A stretch of DNA of 64,000 nt from assembly GCA_009801085.1 (NCBI GenBank), contig VNWV01000001.1, positions 2,976,001 through 3,040,000 of the forward strand, read 5' to 3'. A model generated the notes under the pieces. It did not search any database and had not been told where the DNA came from. It saw only the letters and a list, made by a program, of their open reading frames with translations. The position numbers and the translations under genes are program-made. Numbering within the stretch: position 1 is the first letter of the stretch; every line of letters starts with the position of its first letter. This document shows, piece after piece, positions 11,461 to 22,110 of the stretch. This DNA comes from Lasiodiplodia sp. COLG20 (Eukaryota; Ascomycota; Dothideomycetes; Botryosphaeriales; Botryosphaeriaceae).

Positions 11461-13010
11461 TTAGCCCCGCGGTGGGGGTTCATATACCATCGGACTTGGC
11501 CGTTCGTATGTGGTACCACTGGAGGGCCCGGCCCATCTATTGGCCTGTTCTTCTCTGTCTCGCATCTCACGCTCGTTCTGGATCGTGGAACAGCAGCAAC
11601 AGCAGCAAGACTTGACAATGTCGGACGGCAGCGAGCCTTCCAACTGGTAACTGTGTCGGATCCGGGTTCGCTGGATGAGGGGGAAAAGACCTGTCGTGGA
11701 ACCACGTTAGCACATTCGCTCATGCATGTGTCCGGAATGAAAGCTAGCTAAACCGATCCGGAGCGACACAAGGGATGCATACCGCACAAGCCGCAAAACG
11801 TGGCCATGGCCATGAGACTGCATTGGGTGTTGGCCCAGCTCCAGCCCAGCATATCCGTTGGATCCTTCTTCTCGCCCTTCAAGCCTAGCCGGTAGCTCGT
11901 CTTGCCGTACAGCACGCACGGGCAGAAGACTCCGGTCATGCAGGTTCCAACGTCCCCGCTACATTCGCAGATTGAGTGCTTCCACTGATGCTTCGATCCA
12001 GTCGCATGCAGGTCCATATTCGGATGGGCGATCTGGCCCGGTTTATGCTCCCCCGTCAGCATGCCATTCGGACCGCTGGGATTGTCTGGTGCGAATATGG
12101 GCGGTCGCGACGGGCTCACATTTGAGTGCGGACTGTAGGGTTGTGTAGGAGAGATGGGTGATATGGGAATATTGTCGACAGGCGCACTGTCGTCCCTCTC
12201 GGTCTTGATGGGGACGGGACCTGGTGACGCCGGCGGCGGTTGTGCGTCATAGTTGTGGTGGAGCTGCTGCTGGGAATGGTCCGACTGTGCGACGCTCTGG
12301 GCGAGACTTTGCTGACGCTGCCTCGGGGCCGCGATACTTCCTCTCGGCGAAGTGTCAACAACTGGAGCGAAGAAGGCGGGATGCGGCTCCTGCGGCATCG
12401 GCCTTGCATATTCCTCGGGCACTCTTCCGTCTGGAGCTATATCTTCCATCATCTCCTTGGACAGCGGCCGCGACATGTGGGGCGCTGGTAGTTGTGGAGC
12501 AGTGGTACTGATGGCTGACAGGTCGCCGAACTCAGTCGCCGGCGAGTTCAAATTCGAAGCGTGTATCGAGTCCGGAGAGTATGGGATTGTGGGTTCGGTC
12601 TGACGGCGGGGTTGGGCATGATGCTGGAAATGGGATTGTTGGACCTCGATCGGTGTTTGTGCGAAGGAGAAGCGATTGGACTGGGGTGGCGATTGGACGC
12701 GTGCGCGAGGTTGGGCTTGCGACTGCTGCTGCTGCGGTGGCGGAGATGGCGGCCCGGGATCGAGTTGGTGGATGGGGAGTCTTTCGGCATCGGTCAAGGG
12801 GATCTGCCAGGAGAAGCGTGGATTGGAAGGCTGCTGAGGTTCCGCAAGCTGCTGCTGGTGTTGCGGGTGCTGGTAGTGCTGGTGTTGCTGGTGTTGCTGA
12901 TAGTGCTGCGGCGGGTGCTGCGGGTGTTGGTAGTAGTAGGGCTGGGCGGGTTGCTGCTGCGAGGCCTGCGCCTGCGCATGCGGTTGCGCATACTGGCGGC
13001 GAGGGTCCAT
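11461..13010 (-). CDS. PLAC8-domain protein with Gln/His-rich N-terminus
   Basis: Exon 1 is 13010-11783 and exon 2 is 11690-11461, giving 485 residues. The splice joins 'CGLCG' to 'LFPLIQRTRIRH', which completes the Cys-rich PLAC8 domain (PF04749, about residues 350-450): 'CECSGDVGTCMTGVFCPC', then 'GKTSYRL', 'QRTRIRH', 'LEGS', a CCCCCC run and 'QNEREMRDRE'. The first 330 residues are low complexity, very rich in Gln, His, Pro and Ser (for example QQHQQHQHYQHPQHQQQ), and probably disordered. PLAC8 proteins of fungi and plants are linked to membrane-associated metal handling or size control, but the function of this fungal type is not established. The stop TAA is at 11461-11463. Confidence 0.87.
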
Positions 13011-13795
13011 GGCGACGCGCGAGGTAAACTGCAGTCGTCGCAGCGAAGCTCAGCTCGTACAGACGGGGGTTATGTTGGAGAGGCGACAGGCCGCAGGCAA
13101 TGACGTGAGCGCACACGAGTCCTGGAGCTGGCCGGCAGCTACCATTCCGTCAGCACATCAGCGCTAGATCAGCAAGCAGATTTGAGAAATATAGCAGGTG
13201 TCGCAAGCGCGCAAGAATAGCTCGGGCGAGCTTTGGGTGACGGGCAGACATTAGGCTGCTCCTTGATCGAGCCGTGCGACCCGTCGCGGACGTGCAGAGC
13301 CGTCCTGGAGCCGCGATTGGCCTCGACGACATGGGCTGTGTGGGGCTGGCAGACTTCGGGTCACCACTGCGGCCATGAATGGTTGGTTGACTGGCAAGGC
13401 TATAAGCGCCAGCCAAGCCGATCCTTGCCCGCCCGGGTAGCTTCCACGCTGCGCCGCAGTCGAGTCGCCGCCTCCGCCATGTAAGGCACCACGCGAAATC
13501 CACAAGCCGCATCTCAGCACGATGGGGCCACCACAGCCTGACGCGCGATCACACTCCCTCAAACCGCGCCACCCGTGCCAGCTCCACCGCCGCTGGCCGA
13601 GACTGCTGCCACCGAGTCAGGCCGCCTGCAGCAGCTCATCTTGCATCGCGAACCGGCATTAAGAAAATGAAGATCCACTGTCAATTCTCCTATCCACTTG
13701 CTTGTAGAGGAAAGGCTATGCCGCTGATGCTTTGAATCACCACCATCCTACTCGTAATCCCCAGATCTGGTATCCACACTTGTCCCATAAATCGC
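13011..13795. other. Promoter region of the PLAC8 gene
   Basis: Lies between the PLAC8 start and the 3' end of the CAND1 gene, both minus strand. Several overlapping ORFs on both strands show no conserved motif. Nothing further is seen. Confidence 0.45.
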
Positions 13796-16700
13796 TTACC
13801 GGTCCCTCTCGGCGCGGCTCTCCTCCTCTACCGTCTTGAGCGGTCCAGCGTGCTCCTTCTTGACCCACTCCCAGTAGCCCTGCCAAGCCTTGTGGTTGGG
13901 ATCCTCGACACTGCCGCCCTCGACGCTGCCAACGTTGAGACTCTTGTTGATGTCAATCGAAACCTTGATCACGCCCTTGGCGCTCTTCTCAATCTTCTCG
14001 ATCTCCTGCTTCACCGCGTTCTCCTTGGCCTTGGTCGAGATGACCGCCTTGAAGTGCTCCGAGATGGTCGTGAGTCGCTGCTTCGTCTCGTCCGGCGCCA
14101 AGTGAACCAGCTTGGTGAGCATGAGGTTGCACAGCGTGCGCACATCGTGCTCGTCCGTAATGCCTGCGATGATGCGATCGAAGAAGTCGGCAAGGTTGAG
14201 GCGTGCAACCGCCGTCTCGAGCAGCGTGTACAGCGTCTCGTACGCGCTCTTGCGCACTTCCAAACCATCGTCCACCTTGTGCTTGAAAGGTCCCATCTGC
14301 ACCTCGCGGATCAGCTCCGGCTTGACCTGCGTCTGGCCCATCACGAGAGGCAGAAGCTCCGTCAGGTGCGGCAGCACCAGTTCCGGCTTGTTGTGCACGG
14401 CCGAGCTCATAGTAGTCAACGCGAGCCGCTGGTTGTCCAGATCCGTCTCCTGGAGCATCGCCGCCAGCATCGGGATGACAATCGGTCGCAAGAAGTCGTC
14501 GTACGCCTCGTCCGTGTCAGCGAACGTATAACGCAACGCCGAGATGACCATAGCTCTAGCGCTGGGATCTGCTTCTCCCAGGAATTTCTTCGGGGGTACG
14601 TCAGCATGTTTAACAGTCTTGTCGTAGTGAGTAATTACCTGAAGCTGTGGAAGGAATGTCTGAGGATCAATAATCGTCAGCCTTCCAATGCACTCAGCAC
14701 CAACAGCCCTGTTGTCTTCCTGCTGCGATGCCTTGAGGATGTGTTGCCAGAGGTCTTGCGCGAACGGGAGCAGATCAGCGTCAGCACTACGGTACTGGAG
14801 AATCTCCCTGATAGAGTGCAGCAAGAGATACGTCTTGGCGTCTGGCTGGCTGAGTGTTGAGATGATGAAAGGAAGGTAAGTCTTCACGTTCGAAGAGCCT
14901 GCCCTTCCAAGCGCAACTGCTGCTGCCAGTGGTACCTGTCCACCATCGCCGAAGCGAGCAACAAACAGCTTCGGGTCGAGGGGTGAATCCTGTCCAAGAC
15001 GCAGACCACCTTCGCCCAGCACAGCCAATGCCAAGCACTTTCGCTTCTCGTCTGTCGCAGTTTGCAGCTCCTGCACAAAGTCCTCCAACTTCACATCGAT
15101 ACCTGCCTTGCTGTACACAAGCAGAGTGCCTATCACCTTACCAATGAGATCGGGGTTGCCCGCGATACCAACATCACGGAGCAATGACTTCATCAAAGGA
15201 CCGCCGGCATTCTTCTCGGCCACAGCCCTGACCAACGCTAGAAGAGCGTCGAGAGCGCTACCGCTCATCGTCGAGGTGACGACCTCCTTGAGTGCATCGA
15301 CGAGCTGCTCATTGACAACGTTGCTGGGATCATTGGAGACGAAAGTCGCTAGGATGATTAGGGCTGGTCCCATCAGGTGTAAATCGCTGTTCTTGATCGG
15401 AGGCAGAAGCATCTCCTCAATCTCCTTGGTAGTCTTGGCATCCAGATGAGCACGGGTGACAGGATTTATGACAATGGTCCGGAGCGCGATCAAGCTGGAG
15501 CCACGCAGAGAGCGACTGGCCTTGCGAAGTTGCGCACCAAGCTCGAGCGCGACCTCTTGGATCCACTGAGGCGAGAATTCCGCGCTGTTCTGTGCGAGGC
15601 CAGCCGCGACCTCAATGGCACGGACTGAAGCAAGACGGGTCGTCTCCTGCTTGAGACGTTGGCCAAGAAGCTCAATACCTGCCACCTTCTTATCTTGCGA
15701 GAGGAAGTCGTCAGTGCCGGAACTACGGCCGATGAAAAGACCCAGGACGTGGATGGCACGGCGACGGGCTTCAACGTCGGCATCGTTGGCGGAGATGCGA
15801 TTAACTAGAATATCAAACAGCTGCTCCAAGTAAGGCTTGTTCTCCGTAGAGCCTGCCGAAGCACGCGGCGGAGTGAATGCCTTGATGAAGCCCTCAACGC
15901 TCGCTAAAGCCTCCGCAGAAACCTTACTGTAGCGTTCCTTGGCCGCCGCGTCGAGAGCCGGCACAATCTTGGGGAGATAAGTCTGTAGCAATGTAGGAGC
16001 ATGCGTTTCGGCGATGGCATGGAGCAACAGGAGAGCTTCGATGCGTAGGGTGTTCGCCGTGGCTGACGATGCGGATGAACCTCCGGTTGAGGAACTGGTT
16101 GCCTTAGAGGCGTCGACAACAGGATCGACGATCTGATCGAGGTAATCCGAGAGTCCACCACCCTCTGTGATGACAATTTCCTTCAAAAGGCTGATAGAGG
16201 CTTGCTTTGTGGACAGGGTTCCAGTCTTGAGCAGGGGAAGCGCTCCCTTGACAATGTCAGGTACCAGCGCGGCAAGTTTCTCTTGGGGACCAGACAGCGG
16301 CTGGCTATCGGCGTTCGCAGAAGCAATACCAGCGTACAGAGAAGCGTTAGTGTGCAAGTCGAACATGCTAGCATCACTGCCAACCCTCCTCCTCTTACGC
16401 GATGGTGGAGGTCCCATGAGACCCAGGTTCGAAGCTTCCCGGTTTGCACGAGCGGTGGATAGGACTTCTGGCTTGGACTGCTGGACCAGACTCGAAAGCG
16501 TAGCGAGAACCTCCAGGCGCACACTCTCCTCTCGCTCCTTGAATCGGGGAATGAGAGCTGGTGCCACGCGGTCATAGAGAGTACCATCCTCCAGCAGATC
16601 GCCCTGGCTACGGGTGACAATTACAGTGTGAAGAACCTTCGCGGCGCAGCGGCGAACCTTCCAGCTCGCGTCGTCCTCGTCATCAAACTGGGCCTCCTCC

Positions 16701-17872
16701 TCGAAATCTTCATCCTCAAGGCCGTCTGCATCCTCCTCATCCTCGTCATCCATATCCTCGTCATCGTCCGTTGCCAGATTGGGGTCGTACTTCAGGAAGC
16801 GAGTACCGGCCTCAATGCTCTCGTCGGTAAAGACGCGCATTTCCTGCGAACAAGAGCCCAAGAAGCTCTCGAGCGCCACCAGAGCAGCCTCGCGCACCTC
16901 GTCGGCCTCCGGGTCGCGTTCCTCCTCGCCATCCCAAGCCTCCAGTTCCTCATCCAGCTCGCTCTGGCTCACTGCGCTCAACACGAATGGTGCCAGCGTC
17001 TTCAGATATGGGCCGAATTTCTTGGGGATGGACCGCGCCATTGCGCCGAGGACATTGATGTAGACCTTCCTCTTCGCCCGGGTAATATGCGCGTCCTTCA
17101 TGCTCTCAATGAGACTGGAAACAAGATTGCTCAGGGTCTGCTCGGAAAAGTAGATTGCCAAAGTTGAGATGGCGGTGACAGCCTTCTTCTTTAAGACGGG
17201 ACCAGCGCGGTCGCTCTGGATGATCTTCATGACTGTGTGTTGCAGGGCAACAAGCTCAGGCTCCTGCAGCATAGGGCCGAAGCAGCGGGCCACCTCAATA
17301 AGCACATCAATAGCGGTGCTGTCCGAACCCTTCGCAATATCATCCTCCAGCATGCTCTTAGGCACAGACGGCAGGCCCTGCTTGCCGGTGGGGACCACAT
17401 TGAAACCCACCAGGCGCGGAATAAGCACTTTGCTAACAGAGGTGTAGGCGCCAACAACGGATTGGTTACGCGGAATGCCGGCGACGGGCTTGGGAAGCGA
17501 AACGACGATGTTACGGAGCGCGAGGGCGGGGATGGAGTTGTCGACGGTGTTTGTGGTGGAGACCTGAGAAACGCGGTCGATCAGTGGCGAGATGATGGTC
17601 TCGGGTACCTTTGCCACAAAAGGCCCCAGACACTTGACGGTCTGGTTCTGCACCTCGGCGCTGCTGTCGTTCAGAGTGTGGAGGAAGCCGTCGATGAGCT
17701 TGGCAGCGGTGGTGTAATCGTGTTGCAAGAAGTTCGGGTGGCCGGACTGCATCATGGCCTGCAGATCGTTCAACGCCATGTACCGCAGGTCCGGGTCGCT
17801 GTCGTAAAGCTTATTGAGCAGGCGGTTCACATCCTGAGAGGACGGAATCCGGCCGTCGTACGCCGAGCTCAT
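13796..17872 (-). CDS. CAND1: CAND1/TIP120 homologue, cullin-associated NEDD8-dissociated protein
   Basis: A single uninterrupted frame of 1358 residues. I start at the ATG 17872 ('MSSAYDGRIPSSQDVNRLL'); the frame runs 96 bases further up only to a GTG. CAND1 binds cullin-RING scaffolds and exchanges substrate receptors. Matching features are HEAT repeats throughout, an early 'VQNQTVKCLGPFV' block typical of CAND1 repeat 2, an acidic stretch at about residues 358-398 followed by 'WKVRRCAAKVL', and the C-terminal TIP120 region with 'GPFKHKVDDGLEVRK' and 'YETLYTLL'. Length is close to the animal protein (about 1230) plus insertions. In Aspergillus nidulans this protein is encoded by two separate genes (CandA-N and CandA-C), whereas here both halves are in one frame. 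It starts divergently from the mitochondrial protein gene at 18447. Confidence 0.93.
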   Translation of the reverse strand: MSSAYDGRIPSSQDVNRLLNKLYDSDPDLRYMALNDLQAMMQSGHPNFLQHDYTTAAKLIDGFLHTLNDSSAEVQNQTVKCLGPFVAKVPETIISPLIDRVSQVSTTNTVDNSIPALALRNIVVSLPKPVAGIPRNQSVVGAYTSVSKVLIPRLVGFNVVPTGKQGLPSVPKSMLEDDIAKGSDSTAIDVLIEVARCFGPMLQEPELVALQHTVMKIIQSDRAGPVLKKKAVTAISTLAIYFSEQTLSNLVSSLIESMKDAHITRAKRKVYINVLGAMARSIPKKFGPYLKTLAPFVLSAVSQSELDEELEAWDGEEERDPEADEVREAALVALESFLGSCSQEMRVFTDESIEAGTRFLKYDPNLATDDDEDMDDEDEEDADGLEDEDFEEEAQFDDEDDASWKVRRCAAKVLHTVIVTRSQGDLLEDGTLYDRVAPALIPRFKEREESVRLEVLATLSSLVQQSKPEVLSTARANREASNLGLMGPPPSRKRRRVGSDASMFDLHTNASLYAGIASANADSQPLSGPQEKLAALVPDIVKGALPLLKTGTLSTKQASISLLKEIVITEGGGLSDYLDQIVDPVVDASKATSSSTGGSSASSATANTLRIEALLLLHAIAETHAPTLLQTYLPKIVPALDAAAKERYSKVSAEALASVEGFIKAFTPPRASAGSTENKPYLEQLFDILVNRISANDADVEARRRAIHVLGLFIGRSSGTDDFLSQDKKVAGIELLGQRLKQETTRLASVRAIEVAAGLAQNSAEFSPQWIQEVALELGAQLRKASRSLRGSSLIALRTIVINPVTRAHLDAKTTKEIEEMLLPPIKNSDLHLMGPALIILATFVSNDPSNVVNEQLVDALKEVVTSTMSGSALDALLALVRAVAEKNAGGPLMKSLLRDVGIAGNPDLIGKVIGTLLVYSKAGIDVKLEDFVQELQTATDEKRKCLALAVLGEGGLRLGQDSPLDPKLFVARFGDGGQVPLAAAVALGRAGSSNVKTYLPFIISTLSQPDAKTYLLLHSIREILQYRSADADLLPFAQDLWQHILKASQQEDNRAVGAECIGRLTIIDPQTFLPQLQVITHYDKTVKHADVPPKKFLGEADPSARAMVISALRYTFADTDEAYDDFLRPIVIPMLAAMLQETDLDNQRLALTTMSSAVHNKPELVLPHLTELLPLVMGQTQVKPELIREVQMGPFKHKVDDGLEVRKSAYETLYTLLETAVARLNLADFFDRIIAGITDEHDVRTLCNLMLTKLVHLAPDETKQRLTTISEHFKAVISTKAKENAVKQEIEKIEKSAKGVIKVSIDINKSLNVGSVEGGSVEDPNHKAWQGYWEWVKKEHAGPLKTVEEESRAERDR

Positions 17873-18446
17873 GCTGAAAGGTGTGGTTTTGACAGCGGGG
17901 TGTGGGTGGTGTCTGGAGGTCGGGGTTAGGCCGCGCCGCGTCGAAGGAATGCAAGCGAGCGCGAGCACAGCGTCTAAAGTAGATCGTGCGTCAGTCCTTC
18001 CCGTCGGAGGTCAAGCGGTCTAGAGGTCGGGGGCGGGAGGCATTTACATGGCGGCGTGTGCTGTGCTGTTGCTGGCGCGGGGGTGCCACAAAGAAGATGC
18101 TGCGGGACGTCTAGGGCAGCGGTGGAGAGGAGTGGAGGGTGCGGCGAGAAAAGGATATGTGAGGCGAGGCAGCAGTCGACGGCGCAGCACTGGGAGCCAG
18201 CACAGGCGATTCGACGATGCGAAGGAAGACTCAGGTGGAGGGGCCTGGAGGCGTGCTTGGCGCGGGTGCCCGTAGCTCGGGCGCTACTTGCCTGTGTCGG
18301 ACCATCGGCGTCATCGGCTGTCATTTCGCGCGCCCTCGCCTCGCCTCGCCAGCCCAGCCTTCTTCAAGCTTCCACCAGCCCATTGAGCTCTTCCCCCACT
18401 TCCATCCGTCTTCATCTCGTTCAATTGCTCGTCGCGCAGCTTCACA
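17873..18446. other. Divergent promoter between CAND1 and mitochondrial protein gene
   Basis: 574 bases between two start codons. It is CT-rich just before 18447, as is common upstream of fungal starts. No separate gene is supported. Confidence 0.5.
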
Positions 18447-19540
18447 ATGGTTCTTGCCCGCTCCACCGTCCTCCGCACCGCTGCTCAGCAGCTCGCCCGG
18501 CCTGTTACCCGCGCCAGCTTCCGCAGCGCCGGCCGCCAACAGCCATGGCAGCGCATCTCGCAATCTGTGTCGCGCCGCGGCTATAGCAGCTCGCACGGCG
18601 GCTCTGGCCACACTCAGGCCAAGAGCGACCTCCCTTGGTATGTATTGCGGAATCGGACGCTGATCGTGCCGAAGAATTTTGCGCCGCATAAGCAATTTGT
18701 TTGCGCATGCTCAGCCATTGCGCTTCAACACGTCGGACCTTTCGGCCTCAATTGAGTCCATCTCTTGCTAATTATTCCGTAGGTTGATTGGCTCCGTTGC
18801 CCTCGGCGTCCCTGGGACCTGGTGGATGCTCCAGCCTGGTGAGGCTCACCACGATGCCCACCACGAGAAGCACGAGGAGAAGCACGAGGAGCCTAAGGAG
18901 GAGGCTCCCAAGGAGGAGCCCAAGGAAGAGCCCAAGCAGGAAGAGCCCAAGGAGGAGCCTAAGGCGGAGGCTAAGGAGGAGTCCAAGGAAGAATCCAAGG
19001 ACGAGTCCAAGGAGAAGCCCAAGGAAGAGGCTCCCAAGGAGGATTCTAGCGAGGACAAGAACACGCGCTCTTCGCAGGATGATGCCAAGGAGGGTGCCTC
19101 CAAGAAGCGCATTGACAGTGACAACCGCAAGGAGATCGGCTCCGGCGACTCGAAAGCTGATGCCGAGGGCTCTGCTAAGGACAAGGTATGATGACGTCAA
19201 AATATTCCTAATGACTGAATACGCACGCTAACCTTTACTAGCCCGCACCCAGCAAGGAGCCTCTGAGCCAGAACCAGACGTCCGGCAAGCAGCAGGGTGT
19301 CTCTAACACCGATACCAGGCACAGCACCGATGTTGACAACGATCCTTCCAAGAGCAAGAAGTCCGAGGGCGGCGTCGACACCGCCAAGTCCAAGGGCACC
19401 ATCTCCCCCAACAGGCCTGCTGTATGAGTTTTTTTTGATTTTGTTCCCACCCTGGCTACCCGCATGTTATGGAAAGATGATGTGCTGACATGACCGCCAA
19501 CTCTAAGGACGAGGAGAATGAGAAGAGCGAAAGCTCTTAA
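18447..19540 (+). CDS. Mitochondrial membrane-anchored Lys/Glu-rich protein, unknown function
   Basis: Exons 18447-18637, 18783-19185, 19242-19421 and 19508-19540 join to 268 residues. The first 60 residues are rich in Arg, Ser, Ala and Gln with no acidic residue until about residue 60, which is a good mitochondrial presequence ('RRGYSSSHGG' resembles a cleavage region). One hydrophobic segment follows ('WLIGSVALGVPGTWWML'), then about 90 residues of repeated KEE(P/A/S)KEE units and a polar tail. The arrangement predicts an inner-membrane protein with a charged, disordered tail. Similar proteins occur throughout filamentous fungi without an assigned role, and I do not assign one. The last exon codes for only ten residues. 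Confidence 0.78.
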
Positions 19541-22110
19541 GCATTGCAGCATTTGCATTGTTCCTTTCATGCGTTGATTTACTCAGCGGGTCGCAATATT
19601 AATATTGCGGCCAAAGCGGCAGGTATGGGATGTTTTTAATCTTGTATATTTCGTTTGGGCGTCGATACAAAAGCTCTGCCTTAGAGTAATCTATGCGGAT
19701 CCCTTTTCCGAACAGTTACCAGCTCGCCCCAGAAAGCCTTGCTCAGTTGTTTTGCGTGATCACCTATTTCGTCGGTGACTAGAATAGGTCACCGGCTAAT
19801 TGACAAGGCATCGGTCATCCCTCATCACTACGAGCTAAGGATGACCATTGCCGCAAGCCATCATCTAATCTCACTCTCAATCCCAAGGCAGCGACAAGGT
19901 ATTCACGCGCTACCAAGCCATCGTCCGCTCCTTCTGGCGTATCCACAAGCCGCAGCCCTTAGTGTTCCTGTTGCCTAGAGCCTCAATTCTAGATCAGTAT
20001 CTAACGGGCGACTGCTTCTCTGCCTTGTTCGTGCCGCGGTGTTGTACGGCACGGACCAATGATACTTTGTGCCGTAGGCAGGCATGCAGGCAGAACGGTA
20101 TCCACCATCCGCCAAGCCGTCATCGTGACTGCTGCGCTAATTCCATCTAGCCCTCAGCTTACCGTTGTTAGATGCATCACAATGCGACAACTCCAAAGGC
20201 AGCGAAGACACAGCCCTAAGTATTTGAAATCGATAAGGTCCATAGGTGATATCCCGGAGCGGAGCGGAGTGGGCATCGAATTTCCGCTGCGAAATCGGCC
20301 CCCAAAAAGAGGTCGGATTGCCAACAAATCTCCACCCTCTCCACCCCCACCCTGGACGATCGCCGCATGCAAGGCTGAAAAATGAAGGGAAAAAATAGAA
20401 ATCCTCGTTGCCTCGACGAGAGCCTTATCGCTCAGCGAACCCCCTCCTTCGTTTTTTCTGGCATTTATTCTGATTGGCCTTCCGGCCAAGCGGATATAAT
20501 TTAGAAATCCGTCATTTGTTGGGTATTCGTCATCACCCGGTGTCTCGGCTGGTCTCACAGTTTCGCTCTGCCCGCTCTTTCCCGCCCTTCCCCGCTTGCG
20601 ACACAAAAAACCAGGAGGCCGCGAGGCCACGAAGCCGCCCGGTCCGGGCGGCAAAAAAAGATTCATCATCACTCACTATGTGGTCGCCGATCAGGAATCT
20701 CTTCTCTCATAAGCGCCTCAGCCACCTTTCTCTGGTTCCGCAATGCCTAGCGTATGTGTCATGGAGACACACACACATGCACAGGAGAGACTGGCACATG
20801 AGCCATGTAGCGCACCCCAGTCGATCAGCCACCACCACTCCCATCTCCGCTAGTGTGCTGCCTCCAGGATGCTAAGAGATGTCAAACGCGCTAGCGACGC
20901 GCGATCACATGCGCGGTGCGACAGTTGGGGCAATTAGACTGCCGCTTCGGGTTTAGTCGATGCGGGGACTGCGCAGGCATCAACATTTCGCCCACCCATA
21001 CCCAGACTCCAAACGCTTCGAGTGGCGATGGACCTGCTGCAGGTGCATGCACTGGGTCCCGGTTTTTTTTATTCCCTGCCGTATGCCGTGGAGCCTCCGT
21101 GTGAAATGAGTCATTAATATTGCAAACGAGAGAGAGAGAAACCTGGTGGTTGCCCGCCTTTCTCCTTTGGTGAGAAAGAGAAGAACAGCCGACGGGCGGT
21201 GGTGACACCGCACCGCACCGCACCGCGCTGGCATCCGTGCAAACGGCGTCTGCGGGCCCGTACGCGGTTAGGCAGCAGGAAACGGGCATGTCTGGGCCAT
21301 CAGCCTCGGCTTGGCCTGCGCTGCAGTTAGTGGGGACTCCACTCTCGACAGCTGAAAGACCTGGAGTGTGCTGTGACCTCTTTTCTTGGTGGCTGTGGAT
21401 TATGCCGGCGGCTCTTGCCGATCATCACGAGATGTTCTTAGCCGGACCTCTTTGGGGGGCATTTCCTTTTGCGGCAACGTCGTGGCCTGAGGCCGTACGG
21501 CTTTGCGTGAGAGGTGGGATGACAACTGGTGTGATGGGATGGAATGGCTTCATCTGCCGGTCGTTTGTGAACACGTTGATGCGATCGCGTGTTTGGTTTT
21601 GGTTCAAGAATCACTAGGGCGTTGGGCTTTCCGTGCGCTGATTCGTTACAGTGGTGAGGGGTATTATTTCATTTGAGAGTAAAGCCTGCATACTCTGATG
21701 TTGAAGGACAGATATGGTACGATGGTATGAGATGGATGAGAATTTAGTACAGCAGTCTAAGCAACAGAGGAGCGATCTAGCATCATTCAGGCTATTCGTT
21801 CTTTCGTATCATGATCGTGAGAAGGGGGGGAAAGAAGGAATGGGAAATCATGAACCATCGTACAAGAGGGGAGATGAAAGGGAAAGTTAAAAATCGACGA
21901 GGTAAGATGGCGAAAAGAAGCGTAACCCCCCTTTCCCCCGTAGTGATTGATCCATCGGGGGTTTGACCGTCCACCCGCTCGTCCTGAGCAACGCCGTGCT
22001 ATGCAATCTTCTGTTTCGTAATGGCCCACCAGTGAAATGATACCCAATCCCAGATGACGTTGAACGCAAAACACCGAAAACAGAATAGAGAAACTAAGAA
22101 GAAAGAATAA
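19541..22110. other. Long intergenic region between convergent genes
   Basis: 2.6 kb between the 3' ends of the mitochondrial protein gene (+) and the C2H2 gene (-). ORFs of up to 172 codons exist but start at non-ATG codons or lack any motif and overlap on opposite strands. A small tandem repeat, four copies of CACCG at 21206-21225, and an AG-repeat near 21130 are present. No RNA gene is recognised. Confidence 0.5.

Noticed and set aside
13850..14860. 336-codon plus-strand frame
   Set aside because: Antisense mirror of the CAND1 HEAT repeats (Leu/Val/Arg-rich).
17873..17968. N-terminal extension of CAND1
   Set aside because: The extension begins at a GTG and is low complexity; the ATG at 17872 gives the conserved family start.
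20154..20672. 172-codon minus-strand frame in the long intergenic region
   Set aside because: No motif, pyrimidine-driven composition, overlapping frames on the other strand.
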